Origin: Pyxidicoccus xibeiensis
GTDB taxonomy: Bacteria > Myxococcota > Myxococcia > Myxococcales > Myxococcaceae
Reading direction: 5' to 3'
Assembly: GCF_024198175.1 (NCBI RefSeq)
Contig: NZ_JAJVKV010000003.1
Span: 434,001 to 498,000, forward strand
Length of the DNA stretch: 64,000 bases
In this document: piece by piece, positions 8,490 through 16,769 of the stretch
How the letters are laid out: each line of letters opens with the position of its first letter
How positions within the stretch are numbered: the stretch's first letter is position 1
Translations under genes and position numbers: made by a program
The notes under the pieces: generated by a model
The model's input: only the letters and a program-made list of their open reading frames with translations
Database searches by the model: none
Told to the model about the DNA's origin: nothing

Positions 8490-9230
8490 ATGAGTCACCT
8501 ATTGCCTTTGCGCGCCACCTCATTCGAGGTGACGTTGGAACCCATTTGGGAGAGCCGCCTAGGGCGCATCGTCGGGACGGACGGCGAGGGCCGGCCCGTC
8601 GTGGACTTCGACGGCAATCCGGTGGGCCCTCGCGTGGCACGCAAGGCCGTGCGGCTGGACGTCGAGGGGATTCGGGCCGCCGTCACAGTGCAGCAACCGG
8701 TGGAGCTCCGCTTCGAGGATGGGGACCCATACCGGCCCATCATCATGGCCCTACTCCCCGTCGTTCAGCGACGCACTCCATCGGATGCAATTCCGGGTGC
8801 GTGGGTCGAGGCCGCCGAGTCGCCCGCTCACGTCATCCAGGGCCGGGACGGACTCGTGCTGCGCTGTGGGGACGCTGCCGTCACCCTGCTGCGCAATGGG
8901 AAGGTCTCCTTGAAGGGGACGTCCGTCGAGACTTCGGCGGAGGGCACCGTGCGCATCAAGGGCATGGCGGTGCAGGTCCACCCGCCGGGTGCGCAGGGCG
9001 CCCGAGGGCGCCAGGCAGAAGCAGAAGGTCATCCTGCAGCGGGCCACCACCCGAGCGACGACGCGGCCGACATCCAGGTCATCCAGGGCAAGGAGAGCCT
9101 CGTCCTGCGGTGTGGCAAGGCGCGCCTGACGCTCCTGCGCAACGGGCGAATCCTACTGGAGGGGACGTACGTGGAGACGTGCGCCGAGGGCGTCGTCCGC
9201 CTCCAGGGCGGCTCCGTCCGAATCAATTAG
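8490..9230 (+). CDS. DUF6484 domain protein, type VI secretion-associated
   Basis: 246 residues. The N-terminal part (about 20-92) carries the beta-rich DUF6484 pattern (GRIVGTDGEGRPVVDF, DGNPVGPRVARKAV). The C-terminal half is an internal duplication: residues 115-165 and 197-246 share VIQG, LVLRCG, LTLLRNG, GT-VET-AEG-VR. A low-complexity linker (166-196) joins the copies and may come from a duplication event. DUF6484 genes commonly occur in type VI secretion accessory clusters; the molecular role is unknown. A strong GGGGGAG ribosome site precedes the ATG. It starts a six-gene plus-strand set ending in a toxin-immunity pair. Confidence 0.75.
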   Translation: MSHLLPLRATSFEVTLEPIWESRLGRIVGTDGEGRPVVDFDGNPVGPRVARKAVRLDVEGIRAAVTVQQPVELRFEDGDPYRPIIMALLPVVQRRTPSDAIPGAWVEAAESPAHVIQGRDGLVLRCGDAAVTLLRNGKVSLKGTSVETSAEGTVRIKGMAVQVHPPGAQGARGRQAEAEGHPAAGHHPSDDAADIQVIQGKESLVLRCGKARLTLLRNGRILLEGTYVETCAEGVVRLQGGSVRIN

Positions 9231-9241
9231 GGGGAAGGCAC

Positions 9242-10537
9242 ATGGTGTTGGAGGACGTGATGGAAGAGCACCTGGACGAGGCGGCTTTCCGGTGGCTGCA
9301 ATGGGAGCGGTCCCTGGAGGCGCCTGACTTCAGCCTCGCGGACGTGGCGAGACAGGAAGAGCAGCTGGCAGCGCACCTGCACGGGCTGGTGCTGGGCGGC
9401 GCGGAAGGCGCCGAGTCCTTGCTCTGGCCCGCTTTGGACTCCGGAGAAGCAACGCGAATCACCGCCGCCGCCTATGCACTGCTGGCCCAGGGGCACGTCG
9501 AATCCCTCCTCAACTTCATGGCCGGTGACGCGCTCGAGGCGGTAGCGGCGGTCCGACGCGCGGTGGAGTTGAGTGCAGCCCCCAGCCTGGGTGAGCACCT
9601 GCTCCCATTGCTGAAGCGGGATGACGCCGCCCTTCAGGCCCAGCTTCTGGAGGCGCTGGCCTTCCGCCACGAAGCGCCTGCGGAATTGCTTGCGGAGTCC
9701 TTCCTGCATGAGGAGCCGCAGGCGAGGATGGCGGCGTTACGCGCCAGCCCGCCCCTTCCCGAGGCCACCGCGCGCCGGCTCCTCCCGGGACTCCTGGAGT
9801 CCGGGCACCCAGGGATTCGCGCCGCGGCCATGGAGGCCGGCCTCACTTCGGGCGCGCGCATGGCCTGGGAGGCCTGCCGTCAGGCCGTGCGCGCGTGCAA
9901 CACCCACTCGCCCCAGGCCATGGTGCTGCTCGCCCTCTTCGGCACCGACGCGGACACGGCCCTGCTGGTGGACATGTTGGGGACTCGGGAGATGCGCCCG
10001 CATGCCCTCTGGGCCCTGGGCTTCAGTGGGCGCCTCGTCGCCATGGAGGCCTGTCTCGCGCTTCTGGAGGACCCCCTGGCGGCACGGCTGGCGGGGGAAG
10101 CCTTCTCCGCCATGACAGGCCTCCAGGTGGAGGGCCTCTATGCCCTCCCTGCCGGGGAGCAGCCCGAAGGAGCGCCACTGCCTCCGGAGCTCCAGGAGGG
10201 CCTGGATGCCGACCTGGTGCCCAAACCCGAGGATGACCTGCCCTGGCCGTGCATTGGGGCGGTGAGGTACTGGTGGAAGGAGGCCCGTCCTCGCTTCCAG
10301 GCAGCAGGACGCTACCTGAATGGCCAGCCCCTTGAGGGGCCCGTGCTGCTGGAGGCCCTCACGCACGGCCCCATGCGGCGCCGGCACGTGCTGGCACGCG
10401 AGTTGGCCATTCGCAGCAAGGGCCAGCACCGCATTCCTACCCGGGCCTTCACCCAGCGCCAGGGGACGGCGTTGGCCCAGGCCCGGGCGGGCTGCGCACA
10501 CCTGAGCCTTCTGCCCCTGGAGCGCACGCTGCGCTGA
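9242..10537 (+). CDS. TIGR02270 family protein (HEAT-like repeats), type VI accessory
   Basis: 431 residues starting at an ATG 11 bases after the previous stop, with GGGGAAGG before it. The protein is alpha-helical and Ala/Leu-rich with HEAT-like repeats (EALAFRHEAPAELLAES, MAALRASPPLPEATARR, HALWALGFSG), then a Trp-rich stretch PWPCIGAVRYWWKEARPRF typical of TIGR02270. This family is found in myxobacteria and other proteobacteria beside DUF2169 and PAAR-like genes. It is thought to be a cytoplasmic scaffold or loading factor for type VI effectors, but no biochemical role is established. The frame is open far upstream, but that part overlaps the DUF6484 gene and is not coding. Confidence 0.8.
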   Translation: MVLEDVMEEHLDEAAFRWLQWERSLEAPDFSLADVARQEEQLAAHLHGLVLGGAEGAESLLWPALDSGEATRITAAAYALLAQGHVESLLNFMAGDALEAVAAVRRAVELSAAPSLGEHLLPLLKRDDAALQAQLLEALAFRHEAPAELLAESFLHEEPQARMAALRASPPLPEATARRLLPGLLESGHPGIRAAAMEAGLTSGARMAWEACRQAVRACNTHSPQAMVLLALFGTDADTALLVDMLGTREMRPHALWALGFSGRLVAMEACLALLEDPLAARLAGEAFSAMTGLQVEGLYALPAGEQPEGAPLPPELQEGLDADLVPKPEDDLPWPCIGAVRYWWKEARPRFQAAGRYLNGQPLEGPVLLEALTHGPMRRRHVLARELAIRSKGQHRIPTRAFTQRQGTALAQARAGCAHLSLLPLERTLR

Positions 10538-10551
10538 CGCGAGGAGACGCC

Positions 10552-11676
10552 ATGCAAATCAGCGAGAACACGACGGGGATGTCCGCGGGCCTCACCGTGG
10601 CGACGGACGCCGGGGCCCGAGAGCACTGCGTCGTCGCCGTCAAGGGCACCTTCCGCATGAACGGCTCCGGCGAACCCCAACTGGCGGACGTGCAACGTCC
10701 GGTGGCCTACACGGACGAGCACCATGGGGCCCCCGAAACGACGAGCCTCCTCCGGGAGAATGACTTCGCATTGACGAAGCCCCGGGTGGACGTCCTCGTG
10801 CAGGGCCACGCCGTCGCACCCCACGGGCGCGCGACGGAGGCGATGTTGGTGCGCGTGGAGATGCCGGGCCGGCACAAGGACCTCCGCGTTATGGGAGACC
10901 GCCATTGGGACAAGGGGCTGATGGGCGTGAAGCCCACGCCTCCCAAGCTCTTTGTCCGCATGCCCCTGCGCTACGAGCTCGCCTTCGGCGGAGTGGATAC
11001 CTCCCACCCGGAGCCGAAGCACCACGGTGCGGAGCTGCGCAACCCGGTGGGCCGGGGCTTCCGGCAGAACCCTCGCGCCGCGGATGCGGTGGGGACGCCA
11101 CTGCCCAACCTGGAGCACCCCCGGCACTTCCTGGACAGGTGGGATGGAAAGACAGTGCCGGTGGGCTTCGGCCCGGTGGGCCGTGGCTGGCAGCCTCGCC
11201 TCGCCCACGCCGGCACCTACGACGAGCGCTGGCTGGCGGAAGACTACCCCTTCCTTCCCCGGGACTTCAGCCCGCGCTACTTCCAGTGCGCGCCCGAGGA
11301 CCAGCAGCTACCGGCCCTGCGCGGCGGCGACGTGTTCCGCTGCCTGGGCCTGACCGAGTCCGGCCCCTGGACGGTGACGCTGCCGCGCCTCCAGGTGCCT
11401 GTGGCCTTCCGCTTCCGCGAGTCCGACGTCAGCGCCGAGGCAAGAATAGACACGGTGCTGCTCGACGCGGACGTGCGCGAGGTGGTGGTGACGTGGCGGG
11501 CCTCCGTGCCGCTGGGCAAGAAGCTCGCCCACCTTCGCGAGGTGCAAGTGGGCTTGCCACGCCCGAGCGCGAAGGAAGGGCCGGTGCGGTACCTGCGCGG
11601 CAAGCCCTACTTCCGAGGGCTGGGCGCGCTGGTCTCCTGGAGGCAGCGCACGCGGCGGACGGGAGGGGCGTCATGA
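10552..11676 (+). CDS. DUF2169 domain protein, type VI effector-loading factor
   Basis: 374 residues. The family signature is clear: an early VVAVKGTFRM, YTDEHHGAPETTSLL, then FVRMPLRYELAFGGVDTSH and NPVGRGF. DUF2169 proteins in known systems act as adaptors that bring PAAR- or VgrG-linked effectors to the type VI spike. The ATG follows GAGGAGACGCC. The stop overlaps the next start as ATGA, showing translational coupling. It sits between the HEAT-repeat gene and the ketosynthase-like gene, upstream of the PAAR-like effector it probably serves. Confidence 0.85.
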   Translation: MQISENTTGMSAGLTVATDAGAREHCVVAVKGTFRMNGSGEPQLADVQRPVAYTDEHHGAPETTSLLRENDFALTKPRVDVLVQGHAVAPHGRATEAMLVRVEMPGRHKDLRVMGDRHWDKGLMGVKPTPPKLFVRMPLRYELAFGGVDTSHPEPKHHGAELRNPVGRGFRQNPRAADAVGTPLPNLEHPRHFLDRWDGKTVPVGFGPVGRGWQPRLAHAGTYDERWLAEDYPFLPRDFSPRYFQCAPEDQQLPALRGGDVFRCLGLTESGPWTVTLPRLQVPVAFRFRESDVSAEARIDTVLLDADVREVVVTWRASVPLGKKLAHLREVQVGLPRPSAKEGPVRYLRGKPYFRGLGALVSWRQRTRRTGGAS

Positions 11677-12740
11677 GCGCCACGCCCCTATACGTCTCCG
11701 CCGCGGGCATGGCCTGCCCGCTGGGACTAAACGCCGAGTCGGCCGGTGCCGCCCTGCGTGCGCGGATGAATCGCTTCAAGCGGAGCGGCTACCACGACGA
11801 CGACGGGGCGCCCATGGTCCTCTCGGAGTTGTCGACGCTCGCACCCGAGTTGCGGCGCGAGGAACGCGTCCTGGGGCTGCTGGGCATGGCGGTGGCTGGC
11901 GCCGTGCGGGGCCTGGAGGAAGCCGAGCTCGCCCACCTGCCCCTGCTGGTGGGCACGTCAACGCCGGAGCGTCCAGGCGGCGTCCCGGAGGTATTCCCCC
12001 GGGCACTCGAGCACCTTCAGCATGCCCATGGGCTTCGCCTGGAGGGCACCTTGTCTCGAAGTCTGGCCCAGGGGAATACGGCGGGACTCCGGTCACTGGC
12101 CGAAGCCCGGCTCCTGCTGGCCCGTCACCCGCGGCTTCCCGGCTGCCTGGTGGCCGCGGTGGACAGCTTCATCAACGCCTCGAGTCTCAATGGACTGCTG
12201 CGGCAGGGGAGGCTGCTGCGCCCGGACAACTCGGATGGAGTCATTCCCGGCGAGGCCGCCGCCTGCCTCCTGGTGACGCGCAGGCCGCGTCGCGACGACG
12301 CATGCCCCCTGCGACTGGCGGGGCTCGGCTTCGGCCAGGAGCGGGCCACGCTGCATTCGGACGAGCCGCTGCGCGGGCTGGGCCTTGCGCAGGCCTACCG
12401 GGAAGCCCTGGCTGAGGGCGGTGTGGACGTCGCTGAGGTGGACTTCCGCGTCGCTGACGCCTCCGGCGAGGGCTATGGCTTCAAGGAGCTCTCCCTGGCC
12501 CTCTCTCGGCTGCTGCACACGCGCAGGGAGTCCACGCCGCTGTGGCTCCCGGCGGAGTCCCTGGGGGAGACAGGGGCGGCGTCGGGCCTGGTGGCCCTGG
12601 CCTGGGCCTCAATGGCCCTGCGCCATGGCTATGCGCCCGGACCCCGGGCCCTCATCTCCACGTCCGACTCGGCCGGGGGGAGAGCAGCGGTACTCTTGCG
12701 CGGTCCTGACACGTACACTCCACGAGGGATGCCCGGATGA
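11673..12740 (+). CDS. beta-ketoacyl synthase-like protein of type VI cluster, probably non-catalytic
   Basis: 355 residues with a thiolase/ketosynthase-like fold: MSATPLYVSAAGMACPLGLN at the start and SDGVIPGEAAACLLV (187-201), which matches the conserved loop of KAS enzymes. At the nucleophile elbow the sequence is LAQGNTAGLRSL (131-142), with no Cys where TACSS is expected, so condensation activity is unlikely. Such divergent copies occur beside DUF2169 and DUF4150 genes and are thought to have a structural or adaptor role. It overlaps both neighbours by four bases (ATGA at each end). No lipid-synthesis genes are nearby. Confidence 0.75.
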   Translation: MSATPLYVSAAGMACPLGLNAESAGAALRARMNRFKRSGYHDDDGAPMVLSELSTLAPELRREERVLGLLGMAVAGAVRGLEEAELAHLPLLVGTSTPERPGGVPEVFPRALEHLQHAHGLRLEGTLSRSLAQGNTAGLRSLAEARLLLARHPRLPGCLVAAVDSFINASSLNGLLRQGRLLRPDNSDGVIPGEAAACLLVTRRPRRDDACPLRLAGLGFGQERATLHSDEPLRGLGLAQAYREALAEGGVDVAEVDFRVADASGEGYGFKELSLALSRLLHTRRESTPLWLPAESLGETGAASGLVALAWASMALRHGYAPGPRALISTSDSAGGRAAVLLRGPDTYTPRGMPG

Positions 12741-13837
12741 AGGTCTTTGCCAATGGCAACGAGGTGGCCTGCGCCGACGGGGACGGGAAGGTGGTGGCGG
12801 CCTTCCCGGACGTGTGCATGAGTCCTCCCCCACCACCCGCGGGGCCGGTACCGGTGCCCTACCCGAACACCTCCTTCTCCCGGGACATGAAGCAGGGCAG
12901 CAAGCGCGTCACCATCAACGGCAAGCCCGTCATGCTGAGGGACCAGTCGTATTACGCCACGTCTCCGCTGGGGAATGAGGCCGCTACCCGCAACTTCGGA
13001 GCGGGCATCATCTCCCATCAGATTACTGGGAAGACGCACTTCATCTCCTGGTCGATGGATGTCCATGTCGAGGGCAAGAATGTCCCGAGGCATATCGACC
13101 TTACGACTTCCAACCACGGAAGCAACGCGAACAACGCCGTCCCCACCCCCAACCTCGCGAAGAGCGCCACCAGCAGTCCAGGCCAGGTCACCTTCAATGC
13201 CTGCCCGTGCTGCAACGGGCCCCTGCACGAGAATCAGAAGGATCCGGTGACGGGGCAACCCTTCGAGACCATTCCGGAGATGGAGTTCTACGGGCGTATC
13301 GCGCAATACCGGATGAATCGACGTGCGGAGATGCAGGGCATTCTCCAGAAGGTTGCGGAGGGCAAGATGCCGATGCCCTCCTGGGCGAACAAGCCCGACC
13401 CGAAGTCCGGCCTGCCCGTCAAGGACAACATCATCCGCATGGGGGACGAGTGCGAGCGCGACTTCAAAAAGCTCCAGGAACTCCGGCAGAAGCACCCCAA
13501 CTGCCCCAACGTGCACGAGCCTCGGGATCAGGGATGCGGTGTCCACTTCAAAGTCGTGGAGCCCGGATTGGCAGGTGACGTCAAGAGCGGCGGTGCTTGG
13601 AGAACGGCACGCCAGAAATCAATCAAAGAATGGCGGAAGAAGGGATACTCGATCGACGACGAGGACCAGATCAATCATATGACCCCGGCCGATGCCGGTG
13701 GGTGCCCGTACTCACTGTCGAACCTTGTGCCCGACTCGGTTCTCAGTGGCGACTGTCGGGAGATCGAGAACATCCAGACTCGCATTCAGAATATGAACCC
13801 TCCCAAGCGTGACGAGCGCAACATGCTGTTTCAATGA
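12737..13837 (+). CDS. PAAR-like (DUF4150) type VI effector with C-terminal toxin-like domain
   Basis: 366 residues. Residues 1-130 match the DUF4150 PAAR-like fold that caps the type VI spike (FANGNEVACADGDGKV, PVPYPNTSF, GNEAATRNFGAG). After a linker comes a Cys-rich segment CPCCNGPLHENQ (156-167), a basic helical region, and the end motif INHMTPADAGGCPYSLSNL (312-330), which resembles HNH/GHH-type nuclease toxins. The nuclease call is an inference from that motif alone. Third positions are less G/C-rich in the C-terminal half, suggesting the toxin part was acquired separately. A probable immunity gene starts four bases after its stop. Confidence 0.78.
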   Translation: MKVFANGNEVACADGDGKVVAAFPDVCMSPPPPPAGPVPVPYPNTSFSRDMKQGSKRVTINGKPVMLRDQSYYATSPLGNEAATRNFGAGIISHQITGKTHFISWSMDVHVEGKNVPRHIDLTTSNHGSNANNAVPTPNLAKSATSSPGQVTFNACPCCNGPLHENQKDPVTGQPFETIPEMEFYGRIAQYRMNRRAEMQGILQKVAEGKMPMPSWANKPDPKSGLPVKDNIIRMGDECERDFKKLQELRQKHPNCPNVHEPRDQGCGVHFKVVEPGLAGDVKSGGAWRTARQKSIKEWRKKGYSIDDEDQINHMTPADAGGCPYSLSNLVPDSVLSGDCREIENIQTRIQNMNPPKRDERNMLFQ

Positions 13838-13841
13838 ACCC

Positions 13842-14741
13842 ATGCGGCCAGCATATTTTGACAACAGCCTGATTGAACTGGGGGCCGGCATGCATTTCAC
13901 TGCCCCTCCTCCCCCTGATGTGGCAGACCTGCGCCACCTCGCCAGCCACAATCCATGGCAAGTCATTCCTTGCATCCTAGCCAATCTCCAGCAAGGCAGG
14001 TTCGACGTTTCCCGGAGACTTGTACGGCTGATGCATGAGACTCGGGACGCAGATGTCTGGAACGCCTGCGCCACGCTGCTGTCCTACGCTACACCCTACT
14101 CCGTCATTCGTGAGCTGGAGGCGGCGTCTGAGACGCTTCTTGAACCGAAGCGCAGCCCATATACCCGGCGCTATTTCTGCGAAATCCTCTCGTGCTCGGC
14201 CGGCGTCTGGGGTGTGCCGCATCTGATACGCCATTATCAGGAACTCAAGGACCGGAAGGTCGAGGCCGAAGTTGAATATTACATCTCGCAGGTGCTCGAG
14301 GCAGAGCCGGGTCCGATCGCGAACGGCCCCCGAGTATTATGGGAATCAAATGGGCTGCCTCCGCCCTTCGAAGAGTCCACGCCGGTCTATCTAAACGAGG
14401 AGTATCTCGCACTCCTCGAGAGCACGTTCCAGCGCCTCGTCTCCAGCCAGAGGCTCCGCGAGGGAGAGACAATCATCGAAGGAGGGCGACTGAACATCCG
14501 AGACGTCGCTCAACGCCTGTTGACGCGGGTGCAAACCGGCGAGCGACTGGACCGCATCGCAATGGGAAGGATGCTTCTTGAGTCAACCACCGGACTGAAT
14601 TGCCGTGCGTTTTTCGACGATTCCGGCCGGCTAAAAAACCTCACTGCGGCGGCTATCGTCGAGGAGTTTTTAGAACGGGGAGACGCCGACAGGTATCAGC
14701 CAGGCGTCCGTTACTTCTTCGGCCATCGAATTCCAGATTGA
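13842..14741 (+). CDS. probable immunity protein for the adjacent effector
   Basis: 299 residues with no recognised family. The protein is acidic and mostly helical, with repeated helical pairs such as VSRRLVRLMHETRDADVWNA, and has no signal peptide or membrane segment, so it should be cytoplasmic. The start at MRPAYFDN is preferred over an upstream GTG inside the effector gene. A+T at third positions is clearly higher than in the surrounding genes (codons such as tat, att, aaa), a sign of recent transfer. Its position directly after a toxin-bearing PAAR-like effector is the main reason for the immunity call. A second effector subunit cannot be excluded. Confidence 0.6.
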   Translation: MRPAYFDNSLIELGAGMHFTAPPPPDVADLRHLASHNPWQVIPCILANLQQGRFDVSRRLVRLMHETRDADVWNACATLLSYATPYSVIRELEAASETLLEPKRSPYTRRYFCEILSCSAGVWGVPHLIRHYQELKDRKVEAEVEYYISQVLEAEPGPIANGPRVLWESNGLPPPFEESTPVYLNEEYLALLESTFQRLVSSQRLREGETIIEGGRLNIRDVAQRLLTRVQTGERLDRIAMGRMLLESTTGLNCRAFFDDSGRLKNLTAAAIVEEFLERGDADRYQPGVRYFFGHRIPD

Positions 14742-14751
14742 GTGCGCCTGT

Positions 14752-15063
14752 TTGCGAGCGCCGCACGGTGGGCACCCCGACATCGAATTCGGGAAGCGAA
14801 AAGCCGTCGAATACGCGTGCGAGGCGTACAGCCGCATCCTCGAGGCCGGCCGCAGCCCCCGAGAGCGCGTGGCCCTTGCCGAGGAGTACGCGGCATCCGC
14901 AGCGCCGTCTGACGAGCGGGTGTCGGTCGCCGAGGTGGTGGAGCTCGTCCGTGAGGCTGTAGCGGCGAGGAATGGGTGGAAGCGCACACTCGCGCGCTGC
15001 GCCCCGGAGCCACGGGACGTGTCGCGTGTCACAGTGGCAGGAGGTATTTCCATCGGCCGCTGA
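14752..15063 (+). CDS. hypothetical protein or gene fragment
   Basis: A 103-codon frame from a TTG, coding-like by third-position bias, with FGKRKAVEYACEAYSRILE and VAEVVELVREAVAARNGW. The same frame is open upstream into the end of the previous gene (residues IEFQIECACL), so the true start is uncertain and the gene may be a truncated remnant. No family recognised. Bases 15064-15180 after it hold no gene. Confidence 0.4.
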   Translation: MRAPHGGHPDIEFGKRKAVEYACEAYSRILEAGRSPRERVALAEEYAASAAPSDERVSVAEVVELVREAVAARNGWKRTLARCAPEPRDVSRVTVAGGISIGR

Positions 15064-15180
15064 GGAGATAACGCATCCTTTTGTCTTGCCGAGCCGCACG
15101 CGTCTCGCCGGACCCGAATATCCGGTAGCCACACCGGTGTAACTCCATGAGTGCGTCAATGCGAGTGAGCGAGGCGCACG

Positions 15181-15732
15181 TCAAGGTGCGCCCAAGGCCT
15201 GGACGACCAGGGCATCCAGCTCGATGACATCGCCTGGGGCACCTTCGGCGCCAGTCACTTCCACGGACACCCGTTCCGTTCCCTCCGGAGCCGTCAGCTC
15301 GCGAGCGGTCCGCACCCACTGCCCGGAGAGCACGGGGCTGGAGAGCGTCTCCGCCTGCAGCTCCCGGCCGCCTGAGTCGCGCCAGATGACCCTCATCTCG
15401 GCGACCCGTGAGCGCCCCGGCGTCCCCCGTGCCCAGAAAGAAGCGCGGTGAGCCCCTGGCGAGGCCGCGAACCCCGGCCAGTTGTCGAGGTGCACGCCCC
15501 AGCCATACGGCTCGGCCACCTCCACGCGCAGGCCTGCTTCACCCTCTCTCGCGGCGGTGGACGCTCTCGAAACGGTGACCGAGTACCACGCAATCCAGGC
15601 TCCAAGCCCCGTCTCCAGGGAAGCCGTCTCGGCATCGAGCAGATTGGAGGTCGGGGAATGGTCGATGATGACGGGCTCGCAGGCGGTCAGCGCCGCTGCC
15701 AGCCACAGCAGGCTCCAGCGCCCCCGTTTCAT
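15181..15732 (-). CDS. lipoprotein with carbohydrate-binding-like domain
   Basis: 183 residues. The signal peptide ends LTACEP (Cys18), a lipobox. The mature part resembles a jelly-roll carbohydrate-binding module: a start DAETASLETGLGAW, then WGVHLDNWPG, HRASFWARGTPG, QWVRTARELTAP and GDVIELDALVVQ, the last strand typical of CBM4/9-like folds. The ATG overlaps the FecR gene stop as ATGA. It is the last gene of a sigma factor/FecR operon, so its expression probably follows an envelope signal. Ligand unknown. Confidence 0.7.
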   Translation of the reverse strand: MKRGRWSLLWLAAALTACEPVIIDHSPTSNLLDAETASLETGLGAWIAWYSVTVSRASTAAREGEAGLRVEVAEPYGWGVHLDNWPGFAASPGAHRASFWARGTPGRSRVAEMRVIWRDSGGRELQAETLSSPVLSGQWVRTARELTAPEGTERVSVEVTGAEGAPGDVIELDALVVQALGAP

Positions 15733-16769
15733 CGCCCAGTCTCCCGGTCCAAGCCCTCGCAGGACAGCGTCCCACGGGCACGCTGGACCGCCTCCGCGTA
15801 GTGCCCGCGCCGGAACTGTTGTTCGTGCCGGGCCCAGTGGGAGCAGGCGCGCTGCGCGTCCTTGAGCTGGTACGTCAGCAACGAGCCCAGCTCGAAGCTG
15901 AGGCGCTCCCGCGTCGCCACCGGCTGCTTGCGCATCGCCTCCTCGAGGTACCGCGCCGCTTGCTCGAACTCGTGCCGACCGCGAAGGACCTCCAGCTCTC
16001 GCAGGACGTCCTCCGCACTCGGAGCACGAACCGGCGTGGAGGGAACGCGGGAGGAAGCAGCCTTCGGGCTGGGCGTCGCCAGCGGCTGGGGCCGTTCCGG
16101 CTCGGGAGGCGCTGGCTCGCGAAGGGCTGGCTCGGCGGGTTTGGCCACCGGCCACTCCAACGTCTGCCCCAACCTCACTGGAACCACCTCTCCGCTGAGC
16201 CGACGAAAGACAATGGCACCCTCGTGCAAGGTGACCGTGCCTCCCCCTTCCCTCTCCTCCACCGTGAAGCGCGTGCCCATGACCTCGATGGCCCCGCCTG
16301 ACACGAGCACGACGGCAGGGGGCGCACCAGGCTGGCGGTGATTCACCGAGAACTCCGCGCGACCGCGGACCAGTCGCACCCCGGAGGGTTCACGACGAAC
16401 GACGAGCGGCCCCTGGTTCCGGAGAGTGATGCCTCGGGCCGCGTCCATCAGGGCGGCCTCGCCCCCTTGAATCACCACACCCGCGGCGTCTTCCCGCACC
16501 ATGAGGTCGGCGCTGGCCCGCGCGACCTCGAGTCCCCCGAGAGCGCGTGCGGAGGGAGCCCGCATGAAGAACACCACGAGGGCCAGCGCCGCCGCCGACG
16601 ACGCGGCGAGTCCCCAGGACACAGGACGTCTGTGCCATGCGGGCTTCGGCTCGCGTGCGTCCCGCAGCCGCGACCACAGTCGGGCCCGGACGGCAGGTGG
16701 CATCCCTTGCTCGCGGCGGAGCGGGTCTTCACGCCGGAGCTCTGCGCGGAAGTCACGGGGAGCCATCAT
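15729..16769 (-). CDS. FecR domain protein (sigma-factor regulator)
   Basis: 346 residues. The cytoplasmic N-terminus is rich in Arg, one membrane helix lies near 50-70 (WGLAASSAAALALVVFFM), and the FecR domain carries the hallmark GGAIEVMGTRFTVEE. A Pro/Ala-rich linker and a C-terminal helical (TPR-like) segment follow. FecR proteins span the inner membrane and control a partner ECF sigma factor in response to a periplasmic signal. The start overlaps the sigma gene by 17 bases, so they are coupled. Two adjacent ATG codons are possible starts. Confidence 0.85.
   Translation of the reverse strand: MMAPRDFRAELRREDPLRREQGMPPAVRARLWSRLRDAREPKPAWHRRPVSWGLAASSAAALALVVFFMRAPSARALGGLEVARASADLMVREDAAGVVIQGGEAALMDAARGITLRNQGPLVVRREPSGVRLVRGRAEFSVNHRQPGAPPAVVLVSGGAIEVMGTRFTVEEREGGGTVTLHEGAIVFRRLSGEVVPVRLGQTLEWPVAKPAEPALREPAPPEPERPQPLATPSPKAASSRVPSTPVRAPSAEDVLRELEVLRGRHEFEQAARYLEEAMRKQPVATRERLSFELGSLLTYQLKDAQRACSHWARHEQQFRRGHYAEAVQRARGTLSCEGLDRETGR

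Noticed and set aside
8423..9241. Upstream extension of the TIGR02270 gene over the DUF6484 gene
   Set aside because: The extended part is Arg/Gly-rich, has no similarity and overlaps a gene with clear domains; a good start with ribosome site exists at 9242.
11673..12740. Ketosynthase-like gene considered as part of fatty acid or polyketide synthesis
   Set aside because: No Cys at the nucleophile site, no neighbouring biosynthetic genes, and it is coupled to type VI accessory genes.
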